Source of the DNA: AV80 sp035536995
GTDB taxonomy: Bacteria > Verrucomicrobiota > Verrucomicrobiia > Chthoniobacterales > UBA10450
Direction: 5' to 3'
NCBI GenBank assembly: GCA_035536995.1
Contig: DATLNB010000059.1
Span: 25,870-89,869 of the forward strand
DNA length: 64,000 nucleotides
Position 1 is the stretch's first letter, and each line of letters begins with the position of its first letter. The notes beneath the pieces are model-generated. The model saw only the letters and a list, made by a program, of their open reading frames with translations. It was not told where the DNA came from and ran no database searches. The translations under genes and the position numbers were made by a program. Of the stretch, positions 32,611-42,600 are shown in pieces.

Positions 32611-34869
32611 TTATTCGTTCCGGTTGGTTTCGGAGTCGGAGCCGGTCATTGCGACGTTAGCGCTTTCGGTGCGTTCGCCTGGAGGGTGTTTGGAGTGTTC
32701 GACGATGCCGCTCGAGGCGCGGGCGGCTTCGGTGCCGGGCTGGGTGGGGGTGTTGTCGCCGGCCATGTCGGTGCGGGTGGAAGGCTGGGCGGTGGCGGAT
32801 TCGGCGGAGCCGTTGGACTTTGCGGGTGAGACACCCGCCGCTACACCGGGGGTTGCGGGTGAGACACCCGCCGCTACACCAGGGGTTGCGGGTGAGACAC
32901 CCGCCGCTACACCGGAGTTTGCGGGTGAGACACCCGCCGCTACACCGGGGTTTGGGGGTGAGACACCCGCCGCTACATTTTTGGAGAAGGAGCGTTTGAA
33001 GACGCCTTCGAGGATTTCTTTGACGCGGAAGGTTAAACCGTCGGTCTTGGTGAAGCTCTCGATCTTTGGTTCGCAGAACCGGGCGCGCAGGATGGTGGCG
33101 AACTGGCCGAAGCCATAGACGCCCTGGTCGTTCATCTCGACAACGACAACGCGCTTGAACCGGGCGAAGATCTTTTCGATGCCGTTCGGCAGCGGATGGA
33201 GATGCCGGAAATGGATGGCGGCGATTTTCTCGCCCTGTTCGCGGCCCATCTTCACCGCGTCGTGGATCGGGCCGTAGGTCGAGCCCCAGCCGACGAGCAA
33301 CGTGTCGCCTTCGGGGTCACCGAAAACTTCCGGGACGGGCAATTGTTCGGCGAGCTGGCGAAGTTTGTTCCGGCGCTTGGCGGTCATCGCCATGTGGAGC
33401 TTCGGGCTGCCGGTCGGGTGGCCCATCTCGTCGTGCTCGAGGCCGGACATGAGCGGGTATTTGCCGTCCTTGAGGCGCGTCCCGGGCGGGGCGTGCTGGG
33501 TAATGGCGTCGAGCGGATAAGGCTTGAAGCTGTCGCGCGACGAAAGATCCGGCATGGGATCGATCATCAGGTTGGAAAGGTCGGGCTCGTCGTAGGCTTC
33601 GATGCGGGTGGCGAGCGAGCTGTCGCTCAAAATGAAAACGGGCGTGCTGTATTTCCGCGCGAGCTGGGCGGCTTCGATCGCGATGTAGAAACAATCCTCA
33701 ACCGTCTTTGCCGCGAGAACGACGCGCGGACTGTCGCCGTGGCCGCCGTAGATCGCCTGGTGCAAATCGCTCTGCTCGACGTTGGTCGGAAGGCCGGTGC
33801 TCGGCCCGCCGCGCTGGACATTGATAATGACGAGCGGCATCTCAGCCATCGAGGCCCAGCCGATCGCTTCGGTCTTCAACGAAATGCCCGGGCCGGCGCT
33901 GCCGGTGACGGCGAGCCAGCCGGCGTAGGACATTCCGAGGGCCATCGAGACGGCGCCGAGCTCGTCTTCGGCCTGGACAAAAATGCCGCCGTATTTCGGG
34001 AGCTCGCGCCGCAAAATTTCCATGACAGACGACCATGGCGTGATCGGGTAACCGGCGCCGTAACGCACGCCACCGGCGATCAGGCCGTAGGCAAGCGCCT
34101 GGTTGCCGTCCATCGTGATTTGGGCGCGGGCGCCTTCTTTGACGATGCTTTTTTCGAACTGGTAAAGTTTCGAGAGCAAATTGCCGACGGGATAGGCGTA
34201 GCCGGCCTGGAACGCCATCAACGCGGTGTTGACGATGCTCTCGTCTTTACCGGCGAATTTTTCGCGGATCAGGGTCTTAAGCTTATCGACGTCGAGATGG
34301 AAAATTTTCGCGATCAGGCCGAGGACGAAAATGTTTTTGCCCTTGTCCTTGGCGGTGCCGCCGAGTGCTTCGACGGTGAGGCCGGTGATGGGGACGCCGA
34401 CGTAAACAAACCGCCGGTCATCAAGGTCGGGCTCGACGTTATCGGAATCGTAAAGGAGAACGCCGCCTTCCTTCAGGAACCCGATGTGGTCCTGGTAGCT
34501 GTGCTGATAAAACGCGACGAGGAAATCGGCTTCGTCGCCGGAGGAAAGGACTTCGCCGGTGCCCATGCGGACTTGGAAAATGGAAGGGCCGCCGGAGATG
34601 GTGGCGGGGATCGTCATGTAGGTCATGACTTCCTGGGCGCTGCGGCCAGCCAGCCGGGCCAGGAACGCGCCGACGCTCTGGATGCCGTCCTGCGAATTGC
34701 CGGCGAGGCGGATGACGGCGTCGTTGATGTTTTCCGGGCGCAGATCGGCGCGGTCCGTTTGCGGTGCGGGGGCGGCAGGCGCTGCCGCGCCAGGGGATGG
34801 CGAGGCCGCAGCGGCGGAGGGGTCCGGCATTTGGACCTGCGTGTTGGATGGAGTAACGGTGTCGCCCAT
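32611..34869 (-). CDS. korA: 2-oxoacid:ferredoxin oxidoreductase, gamma-alpha fusion subunit, with a repeat-derived tail
   Basis: A 752-residue subunit starting at ATG 34869 (MGDTVTPSNTQVQMPDP). The gamma domain (about 45-215) has AGRSAQEVMTYMTIPATISG and VYVGVPITGLTVEALGG. The alpha domain (about 235-600) has GNQALAYGLIAGGVRYGAGY, QAEDELGAVSMALGMSYAGW and TGSAGPGISLKTEAIGWASM. This gamma-alpha fusion is the standard KorA layout of about 620 residues. The extra C-terminal part, after EGVFKRSF, is unusual: five in-frame units of the type VAAGVSPATPG, encoded by palindromic repeats (residues about 631-683), followed by a Ser/Thr/Glu-rich tail. The core enzyme looks complete. Confidence 0.92.
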   Translation of the reverse strand: MGDTVTPSNTQVQMPDPSAAAASPSPGAAAPAAPAPQTDRADLRPENINDAVIRLAGNSQDGIQSVGAFLARLAGRSAQEVMTYMTIPATISGGPSIFQVRMGTGEVLSSGDEADFLVAFYQHSYQDHIGFLKEGGVLLYDSDNVEPDLDDRRFVYVGVPITGLTVEALGGTAKDKGKNIFVLGLIAKIFHLDVDKLKTLIREKFAGKDESIVNTALMAFQAGYAYPVGNLLSKLYQFEKSIVKEGARAQITMDGNQALAYGLIAGGVRYGAGYPITPWSSVMEILRRELPKYGGIFVQAEDELGAVSMALGMSYAGWLAVTGSAGPGISLKTEAIGWASMAEMPLVIINVQRGGPSTGLPTNVEQSDLHQAIYGGHGDSPRVVLAAKTVEDCFYIAIEAAQLARKYSTPVFILSDSSLATRIEAYDEPDLSNLMIDPMPDLSSRDSFKPYPLDAITQHAPPGTRLKDGKYPLMSGLEHDEMGHPTGSPKLHMAMTAKRRNKLRQLAEQLPVPEVFGDPEGDTLLVGWGSTYGPIHDAVKMGREQGEKIAAIHFRHLHPLPNGIEKIFARFKRVVVVEMNDQGVYGFGQFATILRARFCEPKIESFTKTDGLTFRVKEILEGVFKRSFSKNVAAGVSPPNPGVAAGVSPANSGVAAGVSPATPGVAAGVSPATPGVAAGVSPAKSNGSAESATAQPSTRTDMAGDNTPTQPGTEAARASSGIVEHSKHPPGERTESANVAMTGSDSETNRNE
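32820..32978 (-). repeat. Five in-frame family A repeats inside korA
   Basis: TGCGGGTGAGACACCCGCCG-CTACACC occurs five times with a period of about 33 bases. The units are the same family A hairpin found between genes, read here in one frame as AAGVSPA. Confidence 0.92.
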
Positions 34870-34909
34870 GGGAAATTCTCGGGCGAATACACTAACTAAA
34901 CCGAGCAAA

Positions 34910-35332
34910 GTAGAAAGTAGGAATTAGGAAGGCGGGTCCGAGGCAAACGGAGTTTGCGGGACAGGTGCGTTCCCAAACAGAGTTTGGGAACGAGGGGCCT
35001 GGGGACGCGGGGGGCAACTGTAGTGGCGGGTGTCTCACCCGCAGAGAGGTGCGAGCGGCCGCTCGGCTCGCCACGTCTGACTTTCGGCGAACACTAGGGC
35101 GTGGCAGGCGCGGTGGATCGGCCGCTCCGCGGGCGATGCGGGTTGGATGCGGCGCCGAGTGACGGCGGGCGAAGCGCAGCTTCGGGGACCAGCCTTCGCG
35201 CCAGGCTTCGGCTTGGCAAGCAGGTGCATTCCCAAGCTGCCGCCTCTGCCAAGGCTTCGGCGTTCCAGGGGAGCTTGGGAACGAGGGACGCGTCTCTCAT
35301 CGAGCGGCGGAGCGCTCGATCCACCTTTGCCC
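34910..35332. repeat. Repeat-filled spacer between korA and the cyclase gene
   Basis: Family C (AAGTAGGAATTAGGAAGG) starts at about 34918. Two copies of a GGTGCGTTCCCAAAC...TTTGGGAACGAG-type palindrome lie at about 34964-34994 and 35222-35286. A family A unit, CTGTAGTGGCGGGTGTCTCA, starts at about 35018. TCTCATCGAGCGGCGGAGCG-CTCGATCCACC is near 35295. No gene is seen. Confidence 0.75.
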
Positions 35333-37783
35333 TTAATTGGTCGGGGCGACAGCGAGCGGCGGGGCGAGGGAAGCGACGAGCTTTTCGAAGCGGGGGTCGC
35401 CGCGCAGGGCGTCCCATTGCGGGTGGAGCTTCAATTCCCCGTAAGTGACACCGCCGGGAATTCGCGCGGACACTTCCAATTGCTCGAGCGCCAGATCTTT
35501 TTCGCCTGTCCAGGCGTAAATCATGGCGAGATTGGTTACGTAGGAAGGTCCATCGAGAGAATCCTTCGCAATCGGCAGGAGCTCGACGGCGCGGCGTCCT
35601 TCGCGAATCGCTTCTTCTTTCCGGCCAAGACCGGCGTCGATCAGCCCAAGCCTGCTCCAGGCCGGCGCGTAGGTGGGCTGTTCGCGGACATTTTTTTCCT
35701 CGATCACTCGCGCGGAAGCGAATGCGCTCTGGGCCCGGGCGTCATCGCCAAAGGTGCGGGCCGCCAGGCCAACAAACCAGTCGCGCGGCCAGAGAGAATT
35801 GTAATAGAGATCGCGCAGTCCCTCGGCCCGGATCGATTGCAAAGCGCGAATGACGCCGGCACGATCGCGCGCGGCCAGCGAGGAATAGAAAAGGTCATTC
35901 GCAATTTCGGTGGCCGCTTTTGGATTGTCATCCAGGATCGCCGCGAGACAGGCGCGCAACGGTTCGAGATCGGCGCGTTCGAAAAACGGGATTTGGGCGA
36001 GCTGGGTGCGGGCGAATTGATCACGCGGAAGGATGGAGAGCGCGTGCTCGAACATCGCGGCGGATTCGGAGTAACGGCGCATCCCCTGGTAGGTGAACGC
36101 GGTCTCGATCGCGTAACGGAAGTTCCGGGGATCGAGGGCGACGCCGTGTTCCCAGTTCCGGATCGACTCGATCCAGCGGCCCTGCCGGCGATCGATGGCC
36201 GCCGTGTAGATGTAGATAATGGGATTGTTTGGCAATGTCGACCGCGCGAGGTCGAGTTCGGCGCGGGCACGATCGTAGTCGCGAAAAGCTTTATAGACGT
36301 AGTCCGCCTGGGCCATATGCACTTCGCCGGCGTCCGGGTTCACTTTGACAGCGCGGTCGATGACGGCGCGCGCCATCTCGAGGCGTTCGGGTGTGTGCTC
36401 GAAACCCTGCCAGTAAAGGTCGAGATGAGCCGTAGCCAGGAGGCCATAGGCGCGGAGGAATTTTGGATCGCGGGTTAATGCTTCTTCGAGCAGCGGTATT
36501 GCCTGGAGCAACCCGTCCTTCGCGTCGGGATTGGAGGCGAGGACGATCAACTGCCAGGCTTGGACGAAGAGACGCTGGGCGAGGAGATCGGTGGTGGTCG
36601 GTTGCGCCAGGGCCGCTTTTTCTTTGGGCGAAAGCTGGACCTTGAGCTGATCGGCAATGGTCGCCGCAATTTCGCTTTGGATCGCGAAAACATCCGCCAC
36701 TTCGCGGTCGTAGGTTTGGGCCCACAGATGCGCGTCGGTGCGGGCGTCGATGAGCTGAGCAGTGACGCGGATACGGCTGGCGGACTGCTGGACGCTGCCT
36801 TCAACGACATGGGCCACGCCTAATTGCTGCCCGATCTCCCGCAGGTTGCGGGCGCGAACCACCTTGTACTGCATTACACTCGTGCGGCTGATGACCTTGA
36901 GGTCCGCGACCTTCGACAGGTTGGAAAGAATTTGATCGTGCACCCCGTCGGTGAAGAAACCGGTTTCCTGGTTTGCACTGAGGTTTTCGAACGGCAGAAC
37001 GGCAATGCTTTTCTCGGTAACGGCGGGCGCGCTGGCGGAGCTGGAGGCGACCGCGGTTTCGGTGGGTTGAACTAAGGCGCGGTGAAATTTGAACCACGAG
37101 GTGACCGCGAGAACGAGAATGACCAGAGCAAGAACGACGAGCGCGCGGCGTCCCCGGCCAGCGATGAGGGCCGGCCCGCGCCCGTTACCTCGAGTATCGA
37201 CGGCGCACCGCAATTTTGCGGGGGGGACCGGATTCCCGACTTCATCGGTGTACACATTCGTCAACGCGATGACCTCGCCGTGCTTCACCTCGCATCGGCC
37301 GAGATCGTGCAGGAATGGTTGCCAATGCCCGTATTGAGCCAGGTCTTCGGCGACTCGTTGCGAGACAAGAATGTGCCCGGCATCGCCGCAATCCATGACG
37401 CGCTGGGCCACGTTGATGCCTGCGCCGGTCACGTTAGAACGATCGTTGACGTCGGTCATCCCGCTGACCGGACCGCTATGAACGCCCATGCGCACTTTCA
37501 GCCCGGGGTTGCTTTGCAACGCTCTGGCGATCTGCAAGGCGCATCGCACCGGAGCGTCCGGCGAAGTCGAAAAGGCGAGGGCCATTCCATCGCCGGTCGG
37601 CAGCCGAATCAGTTTCCCGACCGATTCAGCGCTGCGGAATGCGTCGGTATTTCGAACGACCTGGTTAAGCTCGCCCAACCGCTCGTGCTGCTCGTTAATG
37701 AGCAGCTTCGAATAGCCCACGACGTCGATGAACAAGACGTGGGCGATCTCGAGTTGCAGATCGGATTCGAGCTCGGTGGACAT
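35333..37783 (-). CDS. Class III adenylate/guanylate cyclase with TolB-like and TPR domains
   Basis: An 816-residue protein from ATG 37783 (MSTELESDLQ). The N-terminal cyclase homology domain carries the metal aspartates D20 (VLFIDVVGYSKLL) and D65 (LPTGDGMALAF), and the later N and R of GAGINVAQRV, so it looks competent. A membrane helix (VLALVILVLAVTSWF) near residue 225 is followed by a TolB/FlgO-like domain (SIAVLPFENLSANQETGFFT, then HVVEGSVQQSASRIRVTAQL). About nine TPR helices run to the end (WSRLGLIDAGLGRKEEAIRE). It is divergent from a gene encoding a cyclic-nucleotide-binding histidine kinase, 135 bp away. The cyclic product could be cAMP or cGMP. Confidence 0.88.
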   Translation of the reverse strand: MSTELESDLQLEIAHVLFIDVVGYSKLLINEQHERLGELNQVVRNTDAFRSAESVGKLIRLPTGDGMALAFSTSPDAPVRCALQIARALQSNPGLKVRMGVHSGPVSGMTDVNDRSNVTGAGINVAQRVMDCGDAGHILVSQRVAEDLAQYGHWQPFLHDLGRCEVKHGEVIALTNVYTDEVGNPVPPAKLRCAVDTRGNGRGPALIAGRGRRALVVLALVILVLAVTSWFKFHRALVQPTETAVASSSASAPAVTEKSIAVLPFENLSANQETGFFTDGVHDQILSNLSKVADLKVISRTSVMQYKVVRARNLREIGQQLGVAHVVEGSVQQSASRIRVTAQLIDARTDAHLWAQTYDREVADVFAIQSEIAATIADQLKVQLSPKEKAALAQPTTTDLLAQRLFVQAWQLIVLASNPDAKDGLLQAIPLLEEALTRDPKFLRAYGLLATAHLDLYWQGFEHTPERLEMARAVIDRAVKVNPDAGEVHMAQADYVYKAFRDYDRARAELDLARSTLPNNPIIYIYTAAIDRRQGRWIESIRNWEHGVALDPRNFRYAIETAFTYQGMRRYSESAAMFEHALSILPRDQFARTQLAQIPFFERADLEPLRACLAAILDDNPKAATEIANDLFYSSLAARDRAGVIRALQSIRAEGLRDLYYNSLWPRDWFVGLAARTFGDDARAQSAFASARVIEEKNVREQPTYAPAWSRLGLIDAGLGRKEEAIREGRRAVELLPIAKDSLDGPSYVTNLAMIYAWTGEKDLALEQLEVSARIPGGVTYGELKLHPQWDALRGDPRFEKLVASLAPPLAVAPTN

Positions 37784-37918
37784 GCGCGGGAGGCGCCCCT
37801 CCCTGGCCGCTGGGGACGCCACGGCTAGCAAAGCTGCTCCCGCGCCACTGCTTGCGATTTCCGCTGGGAAGCCGGAGGAAGCGAAAGCCTGGGCATCAGC
37901 CGTGCTTGCTTCAGCGCG

Positions 37919-39049
37919 ATGCCCGCGCTCGAGCCCCTGGAGACCTTTCGTTTGTTCGCCAACAACCGGCTCTTTGAGGGGATCGAACCCGAGGTGCTGC
38001 GCGACATGCGATACGGCATGGAGCTGCTCCACTTTGATACCGGTGAAACCGTGTTCTGCGAAGGGGACCAGGGCGATTGTCTCTACCTGGTCGGCAGCGG
38101 ATCGGTAAGAATTTCGAAGCAAGGCCGGGCCGGGGAGCAGGAGACGCTCGGGCTCATCGAGTCAGGTGATTTCTTCGGCGAAATGGCATTGCTGGATCGC
38201 CAGCCGCGCTCAGCCATGGCAGTGGCGGCGGAGCCGACGTTGCTCGCGGGCGTTGACGATGAAGTCTTTCAACATCTGCTCGATCTCGCGCCCAGCCGTT
38301 TGCACCTGAACTTTCTTCGCCTGGTCTCCCAGCGTTTGAGACAGGTGAACTCCCACTTCATTTCCGAGCTGATGCGAACTGAACGGCTCAGCCTCGTGGG
38401 GTCGATGGCAAATTCCATTATTCACGATCTGAAGAACCCGCTCTGCATTGTGCGGTGTTGCGCCGCGCTAATCGATCGGCAAAGCGACGATCCGAAATTG
38501 AAAGAACTCACCGGTATGCTGAACAACGCCGCCGACGGCATGCTGGCGATGACGCAGGAACTGCTCGATTACTCGCGTGGCGTTGTGGCACCGGCGAAAG
38601 ACAGAATTGTCGTAGCGCAATTGCTCGACCAACTCGCCCAGCAGTCGCTTCGCCTCCTGCCGGGCGAAAATATTCAACTGGTGAAGTCGGTCACTTACCA
38701 GGGGCAGCTCGATCTCGATTTGCCGCGCTTCACCCGCGTTTTGTGCAATCTCATTAAGAACGCCCGGGAAGCGATGCCCAACGGAGGCATCCTGACCCTG
38801 ACGATCGAGAGACTTGGCGCTCAAGTTGTTCTGCGCATTTGCGATACCGGCACCGGCATTCCCCCGGAAGTTCTGAAGAGAGTTTTCGAGCCATTTGTGA
38901 CCCACGGGAAAGCTCACGGGACGGGGCTCGGGATGGCCATTGCCAAATCAACCGTGGAAGCTCATGGCGGAACAATCTCCGTCAGCAGCACCAAAGGGCG
39001 CGGCACGACCGTCGAGATACGGTTGCCCGCACCGCCGGCGGGCAATTAA
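37919..39049 (+). CDS. Cyclic-nucleotide-binding sensor histidine kinase
   Basis: A 376-residue soluble kinase. Residues 10-135 form a cNMP-binding domain with the phosphate-binding cassette FGEMALLDRQPRSAMAV (E89, R97, S98 conserved). A dimerisation/phospho-acceptor helix has H169 in NSIIHDLKNPL. The HATPase domain is at about 255-370, with N-box CNLIKNAREAM, DTGTGIPPEVL, and HGTGLGMAIAKS. There is no receiver or HTH domain. The adjacent divergent class III cyclase could make its ligand, giving a cAMP-to-phosphorylation relay. That link is inferred from adjacency. Confidence 0.92.
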   Translation: MPALEPLETFRLFANNRLFEGIEPEVLRDMRYGMELLHFDTGETVFCEGDQGDCLYLVGSGSVRISKQGRAGEQETLGLIESGDFFGEMALLDRQPRSAMAVAAEPTLLAGVDDEVFQHLLDLAPSRLHLNFLRLVSQRLRQVNSHFISELMRTERLSLVGSMANSIIHDLKNPLCIVRCCAALIDRQSDDPKLKELTGMLNNAADGMLAMTQELLDYSRGVVAPAKDRIVVAQLLDQLAQQSLRLLPGENIQLVKSVTYQGQLDLDLPRFTRVLCNLIKNAREAMPNGGILTLTIERLGAQVVLRICDTGTGIPPEVLKRVFEPFVTHGKAHGTGLGMAIAKSTVEAHGGTISVSSTKGRGTTVEIRLPAPPAGN

Positions 39050-39071
39050 TCACGGAGCCGGCTTTCGCCCG

Positions 39072-39165
39072 GAGAAGCGCAGCTTCGGGGACAGGTGCGT
39101 TCCGAAGTGCAACTTAGGAACGAGGGACTCTCTCATCGAGCGGCGGAGCGCTCGATCCACCATGC
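39072..39165. repeat. Palindromic repeat copies downstream of the kinase gene
   Basis: GAAGCGCAGCTTCGGGGACA-GGTGCGTTCC and TCATCGAGCGGCGGAGCGCT-CGATCCACC recur from the 35.2-35.3 kb spacer in the same order. They are thus one composite repeat. Confidence 0.75.
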
Positions 39166-39258
39166 CTTTGTAATTCGGGCTCGCGTGATTGGGTGAAAGT
39201 CTTCTAGATATGATCGTCGTAAGAACGCGACGACGGAATCGAAGAGAGGAAATTTATT

Positions 39259-39483
39259 ATGAATGAGGAACGGAAGTGGGGGAAATCGGATGGACCGGAA
39301 GAGCCTTCGGGTCCGGGGGGAGTCGGGAGCGGAGCGCCAGCGGAGCCGAGCGAGGCGGAGGGGCACTCGCGACAGTTTGTAGCGGTCTGCGCGACCTGCG
39401 GATCGCAATCCTACATCGGGGTGGATTGGAAATGGTTCACCTGCTGGAAGTGCGGCTCGATGAGCACGGAGATGGTGGCCTGA
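39259..39483 (+). CDS. Small zinc-ribbon protein
   Basis: A 74-residue protein. The first half is Gly/Pro/Glu-rich and disordered (GPEEPSGPGGVGSGAPAEPS). The second half has two CxxC pairs, VCATCGSQS and FTCWKCGSM, which would bind one zinc. A clear ribosome site, AGAGGAAATTTATT, precedes ATG 39259. An imperfect TCGTCG...CGACGA hairpin lies in its leader. The protein could be a small adaptor or nucleic-acid-binding protein. It stands alone between repeat-rich spacers. Confidence 0.65.
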   Translation: MNEERKWGKSDGPEEPSGPGGVGSGAPAEPSEAEGHSRQFVAVCATCGSQSYIGVDWKWFTCWKCGSMSTEMVA

Positions 39484-39494
39484 CGGCGCGGAGC

Positions 39495-39600
39495 GCCGTC
39501 AAAGTAGAAAGTCTGAAGTAGAAAGTAGAATTGGGGAGCGCGACGGCGGGGCGGGGCGAAGAAAAGTAGGAAGTAGGAAGTAGGAAACGCCAGCTTGTCA
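39495..39600. repeat. Family C repeats near the xanthine dehydrogenase 3' end
   Basis: AAAGTAGAAAGTCTGAAGTA and then AAGTAGGAAGTAGGAAGTAG fill the gap between the zinc-ribbon gene and xdh. Confidence 0.75.
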
Positions 39601-39604
39601 CACG

Positions 39605-42600
39605 TCACTTTCCCTCGATCGCCTTTAGGATTGCTTCGGGAGTGGCCGGGGAGGCTAGCGGAACCTGGCGACCAGTGTCACCGAACGCTGCGACGGCGTC
39701 GCGGATGGCTTCGCGGACGGAGAGGGCGAGCATGAGGGGCGGTTCGCCGACGGCTTTGCTGCCGTGAACGACGGTGGACTGGGTGGCGTCGGAGAGGAAC
39801 GCGACGTTGAAGATCTCGGGCGTGTCGCCGACGGCGGGGATTTTATAGGTGTCGGGCGAGTGAGTGAGCAGGCGGCCTTCGGAATCCCAGATCAGCTCTT
39901 CGTTTGTCAGCCAGCCGGCGCCCTGGACGAACCCGCCTTCGATCTGGCCGAGGGTGATTCCCGGGTTAATCGCGTCCCCAACATCGTGGAGAATATCGAC
40001 GCGGCGGATCTGGCTCATGCCCGTGAAGCCGTCGACTTCCACTTCGCTGACCGCGGCGCCGACCGCGTAATAATGGAATGGCTTTCCGCGGCCGGCTTCG
40101 CGGTCGTAGTTGATGTCGGGCGTCCGGTAAAAGCCGGTCGCGCTAAGGCTGGTGCGGGCGAAATACGCGCGCTGGACGACTTCGGCGAAGGAGACGGATG
40201 TCGTTGAGTCATCCGCAAGGCTAACAACGTTATCTTTGAAAATGACGCCCTGGCTCAGGGCGGGTGAGACACCCGCCACTACAGTGGCGCTGGCATTTTC
40301 CGAAAGCATTTGTGCGGCAAAAGGCCGGAGGCGTTCGCGCAAAGTGTCGCAGGCGTTCTTGACCGCGGCGCCGTTCAAGTCGGTCCCGCAAGAGGCGGCG
40401 GTAGCGGAAGTGTTCGGGACTTTGTCAGTCCGCGTGGCCATGACGCGAACGCGGTCCGGCGTGAGTCCAAGCTCGCGCGCGGCGATCAGGGCGATGTTGG
40501 TGTAAACGCCCTGGCCCATCTCAGTGCCGCCATGGTTCACCTGGATAGTGCCGTCCTGGTAAAGGAGGACAAGCGCGCCGGCCTGGTTGAGATGCGTGGT
40601 GGTAAATGAAATTCCGAACTTCACCGGCGTGATCGCGATCCCGCGTTTCCGATGCGGATGTTGGCTGTTCCATTCGCGCAATTGGTCGCGGCGCGCGGCG
40701 AAGTCGCTCGATTCCGTCAGCTCGTGCCAGATCCGCTGGATGCGGTTGTTCTCGATCTCCTGCCCATAGTGGGTCGTGTTCGTTTCGCCCGTCCCGCGAT
40801 AAAGATTTCGGGCGCGAACAATCTCCGGCGCCAACCCTGTGGCGCGTGCGACGCGGTCGATGATTTCTTCGATGACAAGCATTCCCTGGGGCCCGCCGAA
40901 CCCGCGAAAAGCGGTGTTCGAAGCGACATTTGTTTTCGCGACGCGCCCGCTGACTTCGACGTTCGGGATGTAATACGCGTTATCGAGATGGAAGAGGGCG
41001 CGGTCCGTAATGGCGCGGGAAAGATCGAGCGACCAGCCGCCGTTCGAGAACAGATCGACCTGCGCGGCGAGGACCATTCCGTCGGTGTCGAAGCCGACGC
41101 GGAACTTCGCCAGGAACGGATGGCGTTTCCCTGTGATCATCATGTCCTGGTCGCGGTTGAAACGGACGCGGACCTTGCGGCCCGTCATTGTCGCAACGAG
41201 AGCAGCGAGCGCCGCGGGCATGGCGGCCTGCGTCTCTTTGCCGCCGAATCCGCCGCCCATGCGCAGACATTCGACGATCACGCTGTGCATCGGGATGCCG
41301 AGCAGATGCGCGACGATGTGCTGCACTTCCGACGGATGCTGAGTCGATGAGCTGATAAAGACGGAGCCGTCTTCGCCGGCCTCGGCCCAGGCCGCATTGG
41401 TTTCGAGGTAAAAATGGTCCTGCCCGCCGAAGGAGAGCTCGCCCTCGAACGTGAGCGGCGCATCGGCCAGGGCGGTGCTTACGTTTCCGCGCCGGATAAA
41501 CGCCGGATCGGTATGGAAACTTCCGGCTGCGATCGCTTCCTCGATGGCGAAAATCGGCGGGAGCGGTTCGTATTCGACAACGACTTTCGCGGCAGCCGCG
41601 CGGCAGAGCTCCTCAGTCTCTCCCACCACGAGCGCGACGATTTGCCCGTGATAGAAGACCTCCTTGTCGGCCAGCAGGATTTCGTCGTGCCGGACTGCAC
41701 CGACATCATTCAGGCCGGGCACGTCTTCGGCGAGAAGGACCGCGCTGATGCCTGGCATGGCGCGAGCCGCAGAGGCGTCGCGCCGGAGGATCTTTGCGTG
41801 GGCATGCGGCGAGCAGACCGGCCAGACCTCGAGGAGCATTTGTTCCCCCGGATGATCGTCAACGTAGATCGCTTCGCCGGTGACGTGTTTGTGCGCGCTT
41901 TCGTGGGGCAAGCCTCCGAGTCGCCGCGGCGTCTCCCTCCGGAGGGACGTGCTTCTGCACGTCCTCGAACGGGATTCATCATTGCCGCAGAACTTGCGAA
42001 GCAAATTCACGATGACCTGTTGCCGATAGGTCGCGCTGCCGCGCACATCGGAGATCGGGATGAATTCCTGCGCCAGAACCGGGACGACTTCCTCGCCGCT
42101 CGCTGCGCTCCACGTTTTACCGATCAATGCCGCTTCGGTTTTTCGCGCCCGCACTGGCAGAGCGGCGACGCCGCCATACGCAAGGCGCGCTTTCGAGATC
42201 AGTCCGGCCGCGTCGAGCTCAACTGCGAAACAGGCCGCGACCGTGCTGATGTCCATCTCCCGGCGTTTCGAAACTTTGAAGAAACGTCGGTGCATCGTCA
42301 CGTCAGGTTGTGGACGCGGCAGAACGACCGACTTCAGGATTTCGCCGGGCTGGAGCGCGGTCTCGCGATAGGCGACGAAGAATTCCTCGAGGGGCAGCAC
42401 TCGTTCGCCCGTGGCAGACGCCAGGACGACGCTGGCTTCTAGCGCCAGGAGGACCGGCGCCGAATCGCCGATGGGTGAAGCCGTCACGAGATTCCCGCCA
42501 ATCGTCGCGCGATTGCGGATCTGGCGCGACCCAAAGACCGAAAGCATTTCACGAATGACGGGAAACTCGGCGCTGAGGAAATCGTCGAGCCTGGTCAGCG

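Noticed and set aside
32820..32978. CRISPR-like array inside korA
   Set aside because: The repeats are nearly contiguous palindromes without variable spacers of constant length, in frame with korA, and the same unit is dispersed through the genome.
33196..34899. A 567-codon open frame on the plus strand opposite korA
   Set aside because: It is antisense to a clear KorA protein. High GC favours long shadow frames, and the translation is Asp/Gly/Val-rich with no family resemblance.
37784..38122. Upstream extension of the cyclase frame
   Set aside because: It runs antisense through the start of the cyclic-nucleotide-binding kinase gene. ATG 37783 gives the normal cyclase N-terminus.
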